Part shown: positions 36,684 to 46,752 of the stretch, piece by piece
How the letters are laid out: each line of letters begins with the position of its first letter
Numbering within the stretch: position 1 is the stretch's first letter
Assembly (NCBI RefSeq): GCF_003945595.2
Contig: NW_024104315.1
Coordinates: forward strand, 434,001 to 498,000
Length of the DNA: 64,000 nt
DNA from: Pipra filicauda
Lineage: Eukaryota; Chordata; Aves; Passeriformes; Pipridae
Direction: 5' to 3'
Program-made: the position numbers and the translations under genes
The notes under the pieces: generated by a model
The model's database searches: none
Told to the model about the DNA's origin: nothing
The model's input: the letters and a program-made list of their open reading frames with translations, nothing else

Positions 36684-36912
36684 CTGGAAAGTGAGGACAA
36701 AGAGCAGGCAAGTCATTGTTTCCCAGCAACTAGAGGTGTGGCTGGGAAGCAGACGTGCTGACAAGGAAGATTTCAAGGAATATAGGACCTTTTGTACTCA
36801 AAACTAGCAGGATATGGAACCTGGTGGATACCTGAGCACCCCTTGGTCCTCAGACAACATTATGGATTTGGGAGAGGAGCTCTGATTTGGGAATCAAGAG
36901 GAAGTCCTTGCA

Positions 36913-36972
36913 CAGTATCCCTCAAAATACTAAACTTCTATAGTATCCCTCACAATGGGATACTAAACTTCA
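36913..36972. repeat. ~30-bp tandem duplication in CNTN6 intron
   Basis: 'agtatccctca' ... 'actaaacttc' occurs twice in succession, with an extra 'caatggg' in the second copy. Confidence 0.85.
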
Positions 36973-37191
36973 ATTAATCTTGAAGTTTTCATTTATATGA
37001 CAGAAGTTCTGGGCCAGAGCTGCAGCCCCGGGCTGGAAATTCTCCTGATTATCTCAGGTGAGATATTGCTACTGAGAATCAGGGGAAGAGCTCCACTGTC
37101 CATTGGCTTGGAAGCAAGGGATGAAGGACCAGAATGCCAAGGTGGCCAGGACAGGGCCACGTATGAGGGGTCAGCCCCAGCCCAGACTCAC

Positions 37192-37307
37192 CTCGTAGCC
37201 CAACACCCTGCCCGTGTGCCGGTTCCACGCCAGGGGCTGCCAGGACACCTCTACCTCCGCCGCCGACACGCTCAGCGCCGACACCGCCACGGGAGCAATC
37301 TGAGGCT
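37192..37307 (-). CDS. CNTN6: CNTN6 exon: first half of FN3 domain 3, CpG-rich
   Basis: 116 bp coding (E)PQIAPVAVSALSVSAAEVEV, then SWQPLAWNRHTGRVLGYE. The core S-W and the N-R-x-T-G-R-V-L-G-Y-E ending match CNTN6. Acceptor GTGTCCCAG, donor GTGAGT. The exon differs sharply from its neighbours in base use: it holds 12 CpG dinucleotides and mostly G/C-ending codons, giving an Ala/Val/Ser-rich, low-complexity stretch (VAVSALSVSAAEVEV) where mammals have more varied residues. Confidence 0.94.
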
Positions 37308-37811
37308 CTGGGACACGGGGAGAACACAGTTGGTGGGACATGGGTGGTGTTAAAGGGAGGGAGAGTCAATACAACAGGAAGAGGTGTTGGGGAGCAGCAG
37401 GCAGAGGCTCGGGAAGCCTGGTGCAATCTCTACTTATCGTGGAACATCGACAAAACCTGGGTTTAAAGTTGGTCTTTACCCCCCTGCTGGGACAGATTTT
37501 CAGAGGAGATGAAAATCAGCTGCTCTGAGTGGTCCAAAAAACTAGACCCTCTGAGAGCTACACCTTTGAAGGTCTGATTTTTGCAGCACATTCAGCAGGA
37601 GCACCCTGGGGACAAATCATTGAGACATGCCCTCTGCTGCCAATGATCCTGAAAATCTGCCCATGGCTTTTTTTACTTCCATTTACCATCTTCTGTTTCA
37701 TGTCTCTTGTCAATATTCAATAAGCAGGCTTAAACAGGCTCCTTAAATCCCTGATCACTTCTGGGACCCACTGGTGCTACACAACCATTACTAGTTGGAG
37801 TAACACATTAC

Positions 37812-38046
37812 CATCTTCTCCTGAGTAGATGATGGATACGGAGCTCAGGGTCCCTTCTCCCTCGTCGTTGTAGACACCAACTTTCACTTCGAAAGGAAAC
37901 AGAGGTGTGATGCTCTCGTTCCTATAAACATATTTGCTGGATTCCACCGAGGCCACGGCTGCTTTTGTCCAGGTGGCAGAGCCCAGAGGCCGGAACATGA
38001 CGATGTAGCCAAAACCTTCCCCGTTCTGGAGTTCCTCCGAAACCGG
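37812..38046 (-). CDS. CNTN6: CNTN6 exon: remainder of FN3 domain 2
   Basis: 235 bp, 78 codons plus one base. It reads [20 protein letters not shown], then [36 protein letters not shown], then [28 protein letters not shown]-x-G-F-G-Y is invariant in contactins, while [10 protein letters not shown] and SIIYSGED favour CNTN6 over CNTN4. RNES is a sequon. Acceptor TTGTCACCGCAG, donor GTAATG. The intron to the 71-bp exon is 2107 bp with no CR1 recognised. Confidence 0.97.
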
Positions 38047-40153
38047 CTGCGGTGACAAGGTGGGCAGTCAATAAATGTTTGCAATTATACACTGGTTTAA
38101 TTGAATCTTCATTCTCTGACTATATTTTCCCAGTATTGATTTAGTTGACTGTGCCTCAGAGAAGATAATAATGTTTGCTCCATCAGTCAATGTAATATTG
38201 AAACAAAAATCAAAATTATAAATCTATCGAGGCAATCAATTCAGAAACAAAAGATCTGATCAGCTCCTTTAAAGTGATTCTCTTTCAGGCATGAAGTTTG
38301 CAAAATTAAAAGCATTTTACTCAGTACAAGTTGAAGCTGGGTTTTTTTCCCCCCCCAAAGGAGTATAGGAATGCTAATTTTAAATAAATGATTTTAGAGG
38401 CAAAAAAGAATTGGGAAAGGAGCAAATGTACACACAGAAATATGTGTCAGCTGTATAATTGCTGCATATGAGTACAGTACTTATGTCATTTTTTTTAGCA
38501 AAGAGAAAGTCTCAAGTGCAGGGCCACATTCTTACTTAAGTTTTTAGAACAGAAATGTTACTGCAAGTCAACATGGCAAAATTAATGTTTCTATTAATCA
38601 AACCTCATGTCAAGATATGTAGGAATATCTCATGCTGAACAGGCAATTACATCAACACCGTGTCCAGCATGAGCTTCATTGTTTCCATGAGACAAAAATA
38701 CTTCCACATTGGCTTCTCAAAGTAAGGAAACATTTATGAAACAAAGCCAGCAGAGTTTCTCAGTAAAACTTCATTTACTTCAGGTGCTTGCATCAGAGTG
38801 AGGGGCATGGAAAAGCAGGCATGGGAAATGGTGCAAAAAAGAGAGGAAGACAGAGGGGCAGAGCCTGGTTTTTGTCTCCAACCCCTTCTCCTTCAGAGAA
38901 ACTCCTGGGAGCAGGAATGAGGTAAGAACCTCAGAAGTTTTCAGAGCAATTATTTTATTCTTTTCTCCATAATTTCCTTCTAATTCTAATAACAACTCAC
39001 ACGTAACACACGTGTCTTTCCTTAAGTGTTTTACAAACATTAATTTCCCCGATATGCTCTTTTCCATCTCTTTTCCAGCCCTGAGAGAGTTAAGTGTGAG
39101 GGAGGATGGTGCCCTGGGGATTTATAAGAGTTCAAGCTACTTTCTAGAGCATTTAATTTGTTTCTGAGGCTTCTGTGACCTCGGATTTAATCAAGATGCT
39201 TAGTGAGTGCATCACAGAAAGCTGAGAGTCGTGTTCAGCGTTGTTAGCTGGGCATAATTAGTATTTCTTCTGACTATTTTTCGTGACACACTGTGGAGTC
39301 CAACAGGATAATTTGATTGAGATCTCTCAGGCTGTTTTTGATTTTCATGTTCTTTTGCTCCCAAAGAGTAAATCAGTAGAGGAGAAAATGGAAAAAAAAA
39401 AGAGTGAAAGATGCAGATGGAGGAGAACTTAATCCAGGAAAAGTGAAGTTTCACTGTTTGCAGCATGTGGGGAGGGGAAAACATTGGCAGTGACATTTAT
39501 CTAGTGGGGATTATTTTTTCTTTTGATCTGATCTTTTTCTGTTTGACCAAGCACCTGCCCCATCAGCTCACAGAGGCTGCCTGCCTTCATCCCCACTCCT
39601 GTGGGAGCTGCTGGGTGGCTGGACAAGGAGGGTTCCTTCCCATACCACTCACTTTGCACTCTCTGAAATGACCTGTGTTCACCCTTTGCAACTTGTATGG
39701 TATTAAAGGTTCTAAAAATGTGTATTCTTTCCTCTCACTGGAGTGCTGGAGAATTAAAGGGCTCATCTCCTTTAACACATAATAGGATATGTCTTGTCAG
39801 CACAGTGTTCCAGAATGGGAAACATGTAAACAAAAGTAGGAAAAATGTAAATGCAGAAAATGGCCAAGCAGATTAGTGTGTTAAGCACCTCCTGTACAAT
39901 GGAGATAAGAGGGTTATACAGACTTCTAAACATCTTTACAACATGCCCCTTAAACTGTTTATTTTTATAAATTGTTGGCTCTAAAGCAGCAAACTTGCTG
40001 TATATCTTACAGGCTGCTTTCTCTCCGCATGCAGGGGGAAATCCAAGCTCAGCCACAGCCAGTGACCAAAAAAGCCTTTGGATTTCAGCAGGGCTGTGAT
40101 TTCACCCACGGATTCTCCCCCATTAGCCAGCTTGGGTTAATTGAGCTAATTAC
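38047..40153. other. CNTN6 intron within FN3-2, no CR1
   Basis: 2107 bp of AT-rich unique sequence. No repeat family or extra exon recognised. Confidence 0.6.
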
Positions 40154-40224
40154 CTCCCATGTGATGACCAGCTCGGAGCGGCTCCCTCCTCCTCCACTGA
40201 TGTTTGTTGGTGCCACCACAGGAA
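40154..40224 (-). CDS. CNTN6: CNTN6 exon: start of FN3 domain 2 (71 bp)
   Basis: Short exon of 71 bp coding (V)PVVAPTNISGGGGSRSELVITWE. The G-G-G-G-S-R-S-E-L-V-I-T-W motif is a contactin signature opening FN3-2. TNIS is a potential N-glycosylation site. The acceptor is ATCTTTTCTCCTCCAG and the donor GTAATT (no G at +5, so weak). A CR1 copy begins about 30 bp upstream of the acceptor. Length is not a multiple of three. Confidence 0.95.
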
Positions 40225-40253
40225 CTGGAGGAGAAAAGATGTTGGTACTTGTG

Positions 40254-40722
40254 ACTGGTTCCCCAAGGCTCAGGACTGGACCAGCCATGTTTAATATCTT
40301 TATGGATAATCTGGACAAAGGGGTCGAGTGCACCCTCAGTGATTCACAGGTGGCACTAAGCTGGGTGGGAGTGTTGCTCTGCTGGAGGGCAGGAAGGCTC
40401 TGCAGAGGGATCTGGACAGGCTGGATCCGTGGGATGAGACCAGTGGTCTGAGATTCCACAAGGTACAGCACTTGCATCCCAACAGCCCCATGGAGCACTC
40501 CAGGTTTAGGGAAGAGAGGGTGGAAAGCTGGGAAAGGATCTGGTGGGGGTGCTGGTCACCAGCAGCTGAACATGAGCCCAGGTGGGCAAGAAGGCCAATG
40601 GCACCTGGCCTGGATCAGGAATTGTGTGGCCACACCTCAGTGCTGTGCTCTGGACAAGGTGGTGACCAGTCAAAGGTTGGACTGGATGATTCTGGAGGTC
40701 TTTCCAGCTGGATGATCAGAGC
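40254..40722 (+). mobile_element. CR1 LINE fragment with reverse-transcriptase remnant
   Basis: Plus strand, antisense to CNTN6. It translates near its left end to MFNIFMDNLDKGVECTLS, clearly derived from the CR1 ORF2 RT segment LFNIF-NDLD-GIECTLS. The catalytic Ala-Asp-Asp that should follow is gone: the frame reads DSQVALSWVG. Next come the 'ctctgcagagggatctggac' and 'agctgaacatgagcccaggt' blocks and a rearranged 3' end ('ttggactggatgattctgga'). It is a dead, internally deleted copy. Its left edge lies about 30 bp from a CNTN6 splice acceptor. Confidence 0.9.
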
Positions 40723-41299
40723 CTTTCCCAGCTCACATGCAGCTATTCCATCTTCCAACAGGTAGAACAGGGATTCCACTGCATAACAGCCTGTTTTAAA
40801 TGAACTGAAATTATGTTTACACATTTTCAAGTTTCTAAGGCTGAAGCCACAGATGTATTTGATACATGAGTACCCTGGTTCAAAAAATTAATTAAAGAAC
40901 CTTGGAGCATCAAGTATCTGACATTATTATGCCTCATCAACTAATTGGCAAAATGATGTTCCATTCAGACTGTAGCTGCAACACTACTGATTTACTAATT
41001 ATGCATTTGTTCGGTAAACACGTTGTTGGAGCAATATATTAATTTTTTTTAATTGGCTGGATGCTTTTCTTAGGAAATTCAAAGCTCACACTTTGCTTTT
41101 TCCTTCTCCCGAGACTGTAAGTGACACAAAGTTGGTTGTTTAGAGCTTGATCTCCCCAGCACTGCTCCAGGTGTTTGGCACCAGAGGTACAGGCTTGAGA
41201 TCAGGCTCTGCGTTGGTGTTGGAGGCTGAAGGGGCTTCTCATCACTCCAAAGGCTCTTGGTGGAGGGACAAACAGACTCTCAGCATTTCCTGCCTCTTG

Positions 41300-41457
41300 C
41301 TCTTCCCTGGGAGAGTTCAAGCCCAGGGTGGATGGAGCTCTGAGCAACCTGGGCTGGTGAGAGGTGTCCCTGCCCATGGCAGGGGGTTGGAACTGGATGA
41401 TCTTTATGGTCCCTTCCAACCCAAACCATGATATGATTTTGTGATTCTATGATATCA
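41300..41457 (+). mobile_element. CR1 LINE 3' end in CNTN6 intron
   Basis: 'tctgagcaacctgggctggt', 'ccctgcccatggcagggggt' and 'cccttccaacccaaaccatg', with a gtgattctatgat tail. Antisense to CNTN6. Confidence 0.92.
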
Positions 41458-42850
41458 TGTTTATTGTCACCTGCTAGAGAAGTACGAAAAAAGAAGACAA
41501 CCCTGGAGCTGGCAGAGACAGGAACCCTCCATGAGACATTTGGACTGGTGCCATCTCCAAAGCCTTGGTGCTGCCTTTAGAAATTCCATGATTGTTCTGT
41601 CAATCCCTTTATTCAGCTCTCACCGTCTAAAAACCTGATGTGTCGAGTCAGGGCTGAAGATGGGGCAGAAATAGGTGGGATATTTGTGCCTCTGAAGCTT
41701 TTTCAGAGATTTTGGCAAGTTTGGCCATATCTGCTTGTCTTTCCCTTCCATCCACCCGGTGTTAGCCGAGCTCCAGGGGTGACAACAAAACCAACAGCAC
41801 CCGAAGCTCACAGAAAGTGATATCAACCCGCTATCATTCTAGATTCCAGTTTCCACATATTCCAGATTCCACATGTAAAACTTTATCTGATTTCACCCTC
41901 TCTAGAAATGCAGGAATTTCAGGATAGTTTTGCTGTGCAGCCATAAAAGCGAGTGCAAGTGCAAACAGTCTGGGCTCTCTTGGAGGGTTTTGTCACTCAC
42001 AGTCAATGTCTTTGTGCACGTCAGAGGCAAATAATCTCAGACTGACAAGAGCTGCATTAAAAAGGCAAAACAGACTTTCAAGCCTTGTGTTTCCCTGTTT
42101 CATGATCCAACTGATGCTCAATTAGCTCATGTGTTAAATGTGTTCAGTACTTACTACATTTGCATGGGGGAAATTTTGTACCACTGCTCAGTGGAGCCTC
42201 AACTGGGTCAGAGTTGAGAAACAGATGAAAATTCACAGCTGAATGCACTGACAGAGGCTCAATTAATTCACAGCTCCATTTTAATGAAATGAACAGTGGC
42301 TCATTTGCATCCACAAATCTACTAATGCTCCGATTTCAGCTGGCAAAATTGTTATTGCAACAGTGAAGCTCAAATTCACCCTTTCCTGGCCAGCTGTTTG
42401 CTGTCCCCACTGTCCTACTGCTTTCAGTCTCCTGTTCTGAGTAAAAAAATAAGATAATTGCACAACAATGGTTTGAGACAGAGTTATTTACAGCAGTGAA
42501 GGGGTTAAGCAACTAAAACCTGAAGAGAGGCTTGCTCTTCCTTTTGTTAAACTTCAGACAGTGTTACACTGTAAGGAAATAATGTTCCTTGTGTTATTGC
42601 CATGATAAATAATACTAATTTTGTTGTTTCTTTCTCTTTGTAGCCCTAACCCTGTGAATCCCTCTAATAAAAAAGAAATACATTAAAAAAACCTTTAAAA
42701 GTTGAAAGCTTTTACTGACTTTATAGCTGGTTTTGAATATCACATTTTACAAAGCCCCTGGTAACAGCAAGAAAGACTAATTTGGGCTTCATGTGATGGA
42801 GAATATATGTCTGTGATAATCTGTTGGGAAATTTAAGAAATCTGACCCCT
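41458..42850. other. CNTN6 intron, nothing recognised
   Basis: Unique intronic sequence. Plus-strand open frames are short and featureless. Confidence 0.55.
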
Positions 42851-42939
42851 CTGGAAGGTGGCCCTGCCCATGGCAAGGGGTTGGAACAAGATGGTTTGTA
42901 AGGTCTCTTCCAACCCAAACCATTCTATGACTCTACTTT
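42851..42939 (+). mobile_element. CR1 3' terminal fragment in CNTN6 intron
   Basis: 'ggaaggtggccctgcccatg' and 'ctcttccaacccaaaccatt', ending ctatgactcta. Antisense to CNTN6. Confidence 0.92.
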
Positions 42940-43627
42940 GAGAAACAAATAGATCCCCTTTTCTAAGGAAAATGTGTTTTCTTCTGTATAAGGTACCATA
43001 CTCCATTTTGAGTCCTGTCCTGAAATGCAAACTTCAGAGCTTGGCAAATGAGAGAAACAGAGAAGAAAAAGTGGATTGTAAAAGCTGCTTCCATTTTACT
43101 GCTTTCAACCCTATAAACACTGATTTTAGAGGTGGGAGAGGGTTGATAAGCAGGGGGCTGGAGAAACATTAAACAGGCCAAAGGTTTGGGCTTCAGATAA
43201 ATTGTACCAAACTGAGCGGGTCAAAGGACTGACCCTGTCAGTCACTCAAGAATGAGTGTGCTTCCCATGAGTTGCCAAGTTCCAGAAGATAAATGGGTAG
43301 AGGTTAGACAGATAGTAAGGATCTCACCCTGGAGCCAGTGGGATTTGGATGCTGTAAGTCATTTCCTCCAGTTAAAGCCAATATCCTGCTCCTCCTGATG
43401 CTCAGATATCAAACAGAGGTGTTTGATTTCTTGTGCTGGGATATGTCAGACAGCTGATGTTATCATTTCATATGCAGGTCCCTGAGCAAGGGATAAGCTT
43501 GGTTTTAATTGGAAGAACACAAATGTTGTTCCTCAATTGCCTGAGCGAAAGGTTGTGTTCGGGTTAGGGATTAGATATTTTTTGAGACATGGCAAAGGGA
43601 GGAAGCATGGGCCAGCTCCAGCCTTTA
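42940..43627. other. CNTN6 intron, nothing recognised
   Basis: Unique intronic sequence between two CR1 ends of opposite direction. Confidence 0.55.
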
Positions 43628-43736
43628 GCACAGAATGGTTTGGGTTGGAAGGGACCTTAAAGACCTCTAGTTCCACCCCTGCCATGGGCAGGGACACCTT
43701 CCACTAGCCCAGTGTGCTCAGAGCCCTGTCCAGTAA
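43628..43736 (-). mobile_element. CR1 LINE 3' end in CNTN6 intron
   Basis: 'atggtttgggttggaaggga', 'cacccctgccatgggcaggg' and 'acaccttccactagcccagt'. Same direction as CNTN6, 135 bp downstream of the FN3-1b donor. Confidence 0.93.
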
Positions 43737-43871
43737 TGTTCTCTAGAGGAAGTTCCCTGCCCGTGGGAAATAATCCTGTAGGAATGAGTAGCTCTGCAGC
43801 AGAGAAATTCCCACACCTGGGACCTGACAACATGTCTGGGTGGAAAAAACTGCCAGAAAGCAGGGACTTAC

Positions 43872-44021
43872 CTGCAGCTTTGGTTTTCAGGAGAGCTGAT
43901 GGTCTGCTTGGTTCCCCAATCCCAACGCTGTTGCTGGCGACCACACGGAACTCGTACTCAACCCAAGGGCTCAAATCAACCACCGTGGCCTTGTGAGTCC
44001 TGCCATTAATGACTTCAGGAG
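43872..44021 (-). CDS. CNTN6: CNTN6 exon: second half of FN3 domain 1
   Basis: 150 bp. It encodes (A)PEVINGRTHKATVVDLSPWV, then EYEFRVVASNSVGIGEPSRPSALLKTKAA. The P-W-V-E-Y-E-F-R-V core and the S-x-G-I-G-E-P-S-x-P-S loop are the typical FN3 F-G region of contactins. Acceptor TTTTTTTAG, donor GTAAGT. The split codon with the next exon gives valine, producing KAAVPVVAP as in mammalian CNTN6. The intron beyond is 3647 bp with four CR1 pieces. Confidence 0.96.
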
Positions 44022-44114
44022 CTAAAAAAACAAACGTGACAACAACAGGGGATTTTTGAGGTACAAATTGATGGTATAGGAAAAAAAATTCCGGGCAACT
44101 CCCCCATTTCTCAC
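44022..44114 (-). other. Short 93-bp stop-free CNTN6 intron
   Basis: Intron between the two FN3-1 exons. It has GTGAGA at its 5' end and TTTTTTTAG at its 3' end, is exactly 31 codons long and contains no stop in the frame set by the exons on either side. It is the shortest intron of the gene; the others visible here run from 344 to 3647 bp. Confidence 0.9.
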
Positions 44115-44273
44115 CTGTGGAAACCGCCTGCCATCCCACCGAGAACGGAGTCCTGGTCTGGACACTGTAGATCTGGACTGGACTGTTATTCTCTACTCCA
44201 GGCTTCCAGGATAACACAGCAGTAGTGCTAGAAACATGTTCAACTTTAACATCTTCTGGTGGACCTGGGGGGC
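44115..44273 (-). CDS. CNTN6: CNTN6 exon: linker and first half of FN3 domain 1
   Basis: 159 bp. It begins with the contactin Ig-to-FN linker (G)PPGPPEDVKVEHVSS, continues with the FN3 B-strand tryptophan LSWKPGVENNSPV, and ends TRTPFSVGWQAVST, a stretch strongly conserved across contactins. ENNSP contains a sequon weakened by the following proline. Acceptor ATATCAG, donor GTGAGA. It is separated from the next exon by only 93 bp, and that intron has no stop codon in the reading frame (see findings). Confidence 0.96.
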
Positions 44274-45081
44274 CTGATATGATCAGCATTTTAAGAGGAA
44301 GGTATTGGGAAGAGAAGATTCGTTGCTGGAATGGGTTGGGCAGGTCTTACTTTCCCAAGCCAGTGAAATTATTCATGAGGCTGCAGTGGCATAGAAGCAG
44401 CACAATCTCTAAGTGATGGCTCCTTGCCTGTATTACATTTTGTAGGGAATGAGGGTGTATGAGTCAGGAGAATGAATGTCTTTAGGTTGCTAACATGAAA
44501 ACTACAAACAAAGGAAAGTGGGGGTTTTTTGTATGACAAAGAAAGTTACTCTGTGTCTGTTGTTGAACCATCCAGCATCCTCAGAATTCCTATTGAATTC
44601 AAACTGAGGTTTAGGAAGAATGAAGGATGGGGCACTACACAGATTTCTGATTTCTCTGAGGGTTTAGAAGGTCTACCCCCTCCCAGCATTTCCCTCCCTG
44701 CTGGTACTAAAAGCTGAGTTAGTTGCCCATAGAAAATATTTTTCATATTATCTCCAAACAGAGGAAAGGAATGAGGCCTCTTGATTTTCCCAACCTGCAC
44801 GGGGACCCAGAGATGCCTGGAGGAAGTGAAATTAGGGGACCACATGGACCTGTGTGGCCAGAAAACGTTACCTTCCAAGGAGCCCATGGCAGACCAGGGT
44901 TGGGTGAATACCAGGACCGTGTTGGCCAAAATCTAAATCAATTTTGGTGCCAAGAGTACAAGATATAAAGCATTTAACTATTGAAACGTTGAATTGATAT
45001 TGGGATCATTCAAACAAGAGCTGATGGTAGGAATTTGGGATTCTTCCAGAAGATATATGTGTCCCCATTTAACAGACATAC
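44274..45081. other. CNTN6 intron between Ig6 and FN3-1
   Basis: 808 bp. The minus-strand open frame at 44546-44929 has no recognisable domain and no consistent splice phase. No repeat found. Confidence 0.55.
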
Positions 45082-45199
45082 CTCTCACAATGATATCTGC
45101 TGTTGCAGATTGACTGTCTAGAGTTGTTTGCACCATGCACACATATTTCCCAGAATGATGGAGCTGAATATTTCTTATCATCAAATCCCCAGCAGATTC
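45082..45199 (-). CDS. CNTN6: CNTN6 exon: second half of Ig domain 6
   Basis: 118 bp, 39 codons plus one base. It encodes [20 protein letters not shown], then [19 protein letters not shown]. The S-G-K-Y-x-C motif supplies the second Ig6 cysteine, and the cysteine partner is in the preceding exon. The [10 protein letters not shown] stretch is shared across contactins. Acceptor TATCTCCAG, donor GTATGT. The final G joins GC of the next exon to code the glycine that starts the Gly-Pro-Pro-Gly-Pro-Pro linker to FN3-1. A long A-run (45213-45228 on the plus strand) forms the T-rich tract just upstream of the acceptor. Confidence 0.96.
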
Positions 45200-45543
45200 C
45201 TGGAGATACCAAAAAAAAAAAAAAAAAGTAAACTAATCCCTCACAACGTGCTTTTCGTTCTGGGCATTTTTATAAATTGCTCAATATTAATAAAAAATCC
45301 AGCTTTTAAATTAAAATATTCATAGCTCTCATCAGTTTCTTTCATGTGGACATTTTTATTATGGCTCCACAAATAACTCAAGTGCTTTTCTGAAATTTAG
45401 GGAAGAGAAATAAATGGTTGCAGCCCCTGTAAAGAAACAGTGATTTGCCAGGCATGTAAACAGGGATGGGAGAATTATGGTGAACATTTGTGTGGTCTGA
45501 AGACTGTGGCAAAGGGTTTCATCGAGGAGTTTGGGAAACTTAC

Positions 45544-45719
45544 CCTTCCAATCCTTTCAAAGTGATTTATTCCTCTACTCAGCTCAATTCTCTGGCCATT
45601 GAATGACCACGTGAACACCACGGCAAGGGAGGGGTCGTGGGACACCTGGCAGGGCAGGACTATGCTTTCTCCAACTGTTGCATCCGTGTCAGAGGGTGGA
45701 ATAGTGATTACAGTCCTTT
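45544..45719 (-). CDS. CNTN6: CNTN6 exon: first half of Ig domain 6
   Basis: 176 bp, two bases plus 58 codons. It starts [20 protein letters not shown] and carries the Ig B-strand cysteine in LPCQVSHDP and the core tryptophan in FTWSFNG, then ends HFERIGR at phase 0. This is the most diagnostic block for CNTN6 against its paralogues: the remembered human protein reads nearly the same here, including the conserved CQVSHDP. The acceptor is TTTGTCTCTGCAG and the donor GTAAGT, both strong. The intron to the upstream exon is 2823 bp and carries one CR1 fragment at 46587-46752. Confidence 0.96.
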
Positions 45720-46586
45720 CTGCAGAGACAAAAACCAGATCATTTTGATTAAAATGCTTATAAAAATAATAGATCTTGAAGGAGTTTTGTCCCATTGCTG
45801 AAATGATTTCCAATTGGCCCAAACGTTCCATAATAAAGGAAATTATCTCTAATACAATGATGATGTCAGAACACTCCTGCCTGTGGGTAGCCCATTGCTT
45901 TGGCAGTACCAACCCAAGGAGCCCTGTGTGCCTCTAAGAGTGAGCAGATGTCGAGGGTAACATTCTAAATTAGTCATATTTTACTTTGCAAAACCCATAA
46001 TCGATAGTTATGATTTCAGCTCAAAAAGTAAAGACTTCATTAAGACTCTTAAAAACATCTTCAAACTTGAAAATCTCTCCTGAGCAGAAACTGCAGCAAA
46101 AGCAAAATTTCTGTTCATTTTCACCTCCTTTATACATGGCCATCCTTAATCTATATTAATGTTAGTGGTGCTTTACAACACAGCACTGCTTAGGTTACAG
46201 CTTCAAAGATACTTTCCCAGGCAGGAAAACTATTTTTTGGATCATTTTTAACCCATTACACTGAGAAACAAGCTCGCAGCTCTTATTAAGGGAAGTATTA
46301 ACTCGCTGAAGGGGAAAGAAATGGGTTTGTATGGCTTCACTTGTGTTGATATGACTGGCAGGCAGATTAGAGATAACAACCACTTTGTTGTAAGCAATTC
46401 CCTTGGATAAAGCTTTTGTGTGTGAAAGTGTTATAAAATAGGGAGAATTTAGACACCTGTATGAAATGAGAGCAGAATCCTTTCAACAATATTAATTTGT
46501 TCTGAAAATAATGTGAGAGGGGGAGAAGAAAATGTGCACGAGCCGTATTAGTTCAGTGTCATCACAGCTTAACTCTGTGTCAGAAA
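45720..46586. other. CNTN6 intron, nothing recognised
   Basis: AT-rich unique sequence upstream of the Ig6a exon. Confidence 0.55.
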
Positions 46587-46752
46587 TCCTCAAATCCCAG
46601 GCTGGGTTGGGTTAGAAAGGACCTTAAAGCTCATCCAGTTCCACCTCAGGGACACCTTCCACTAGCCCAGGTTGCTCCAACCCAGCCTTGGACATTCCAG
46701 GGGTGGGGCAGCCACAGCTCCTCTGGGCAACCTGTGCCAGGGCCTCAGGAGT
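46587..46752 (-). mobile_element. CR1 LINE 3' end in CNTN6 intron
   Basis: 'gggttgggttagaaaggacc', 'acaccttccactagcccagg' and 'ctcctctgggcaacctgtgc'. The 'ccccctgccatgggc' segment is deleted relative to other copies. Same direction as CNTN6. Confidence 0.92.

Noticed and set aside
39972..40451. 159-codon plus-strand open frame
   Set aside because: A chance joining of antisense CNTN6 exon sequence with the CR1 reverse-transcriptase remnant; not one protein.
41600..41830. Possible extra CNTN6 exon near 41630 (a ctcac donor-like motif followed by an open stretch)
   Set aside because: The flanking exons already join in phase as KTKAA-V-PVVAP, leaving no room for another exon, and the translation has no FN3 motifs.
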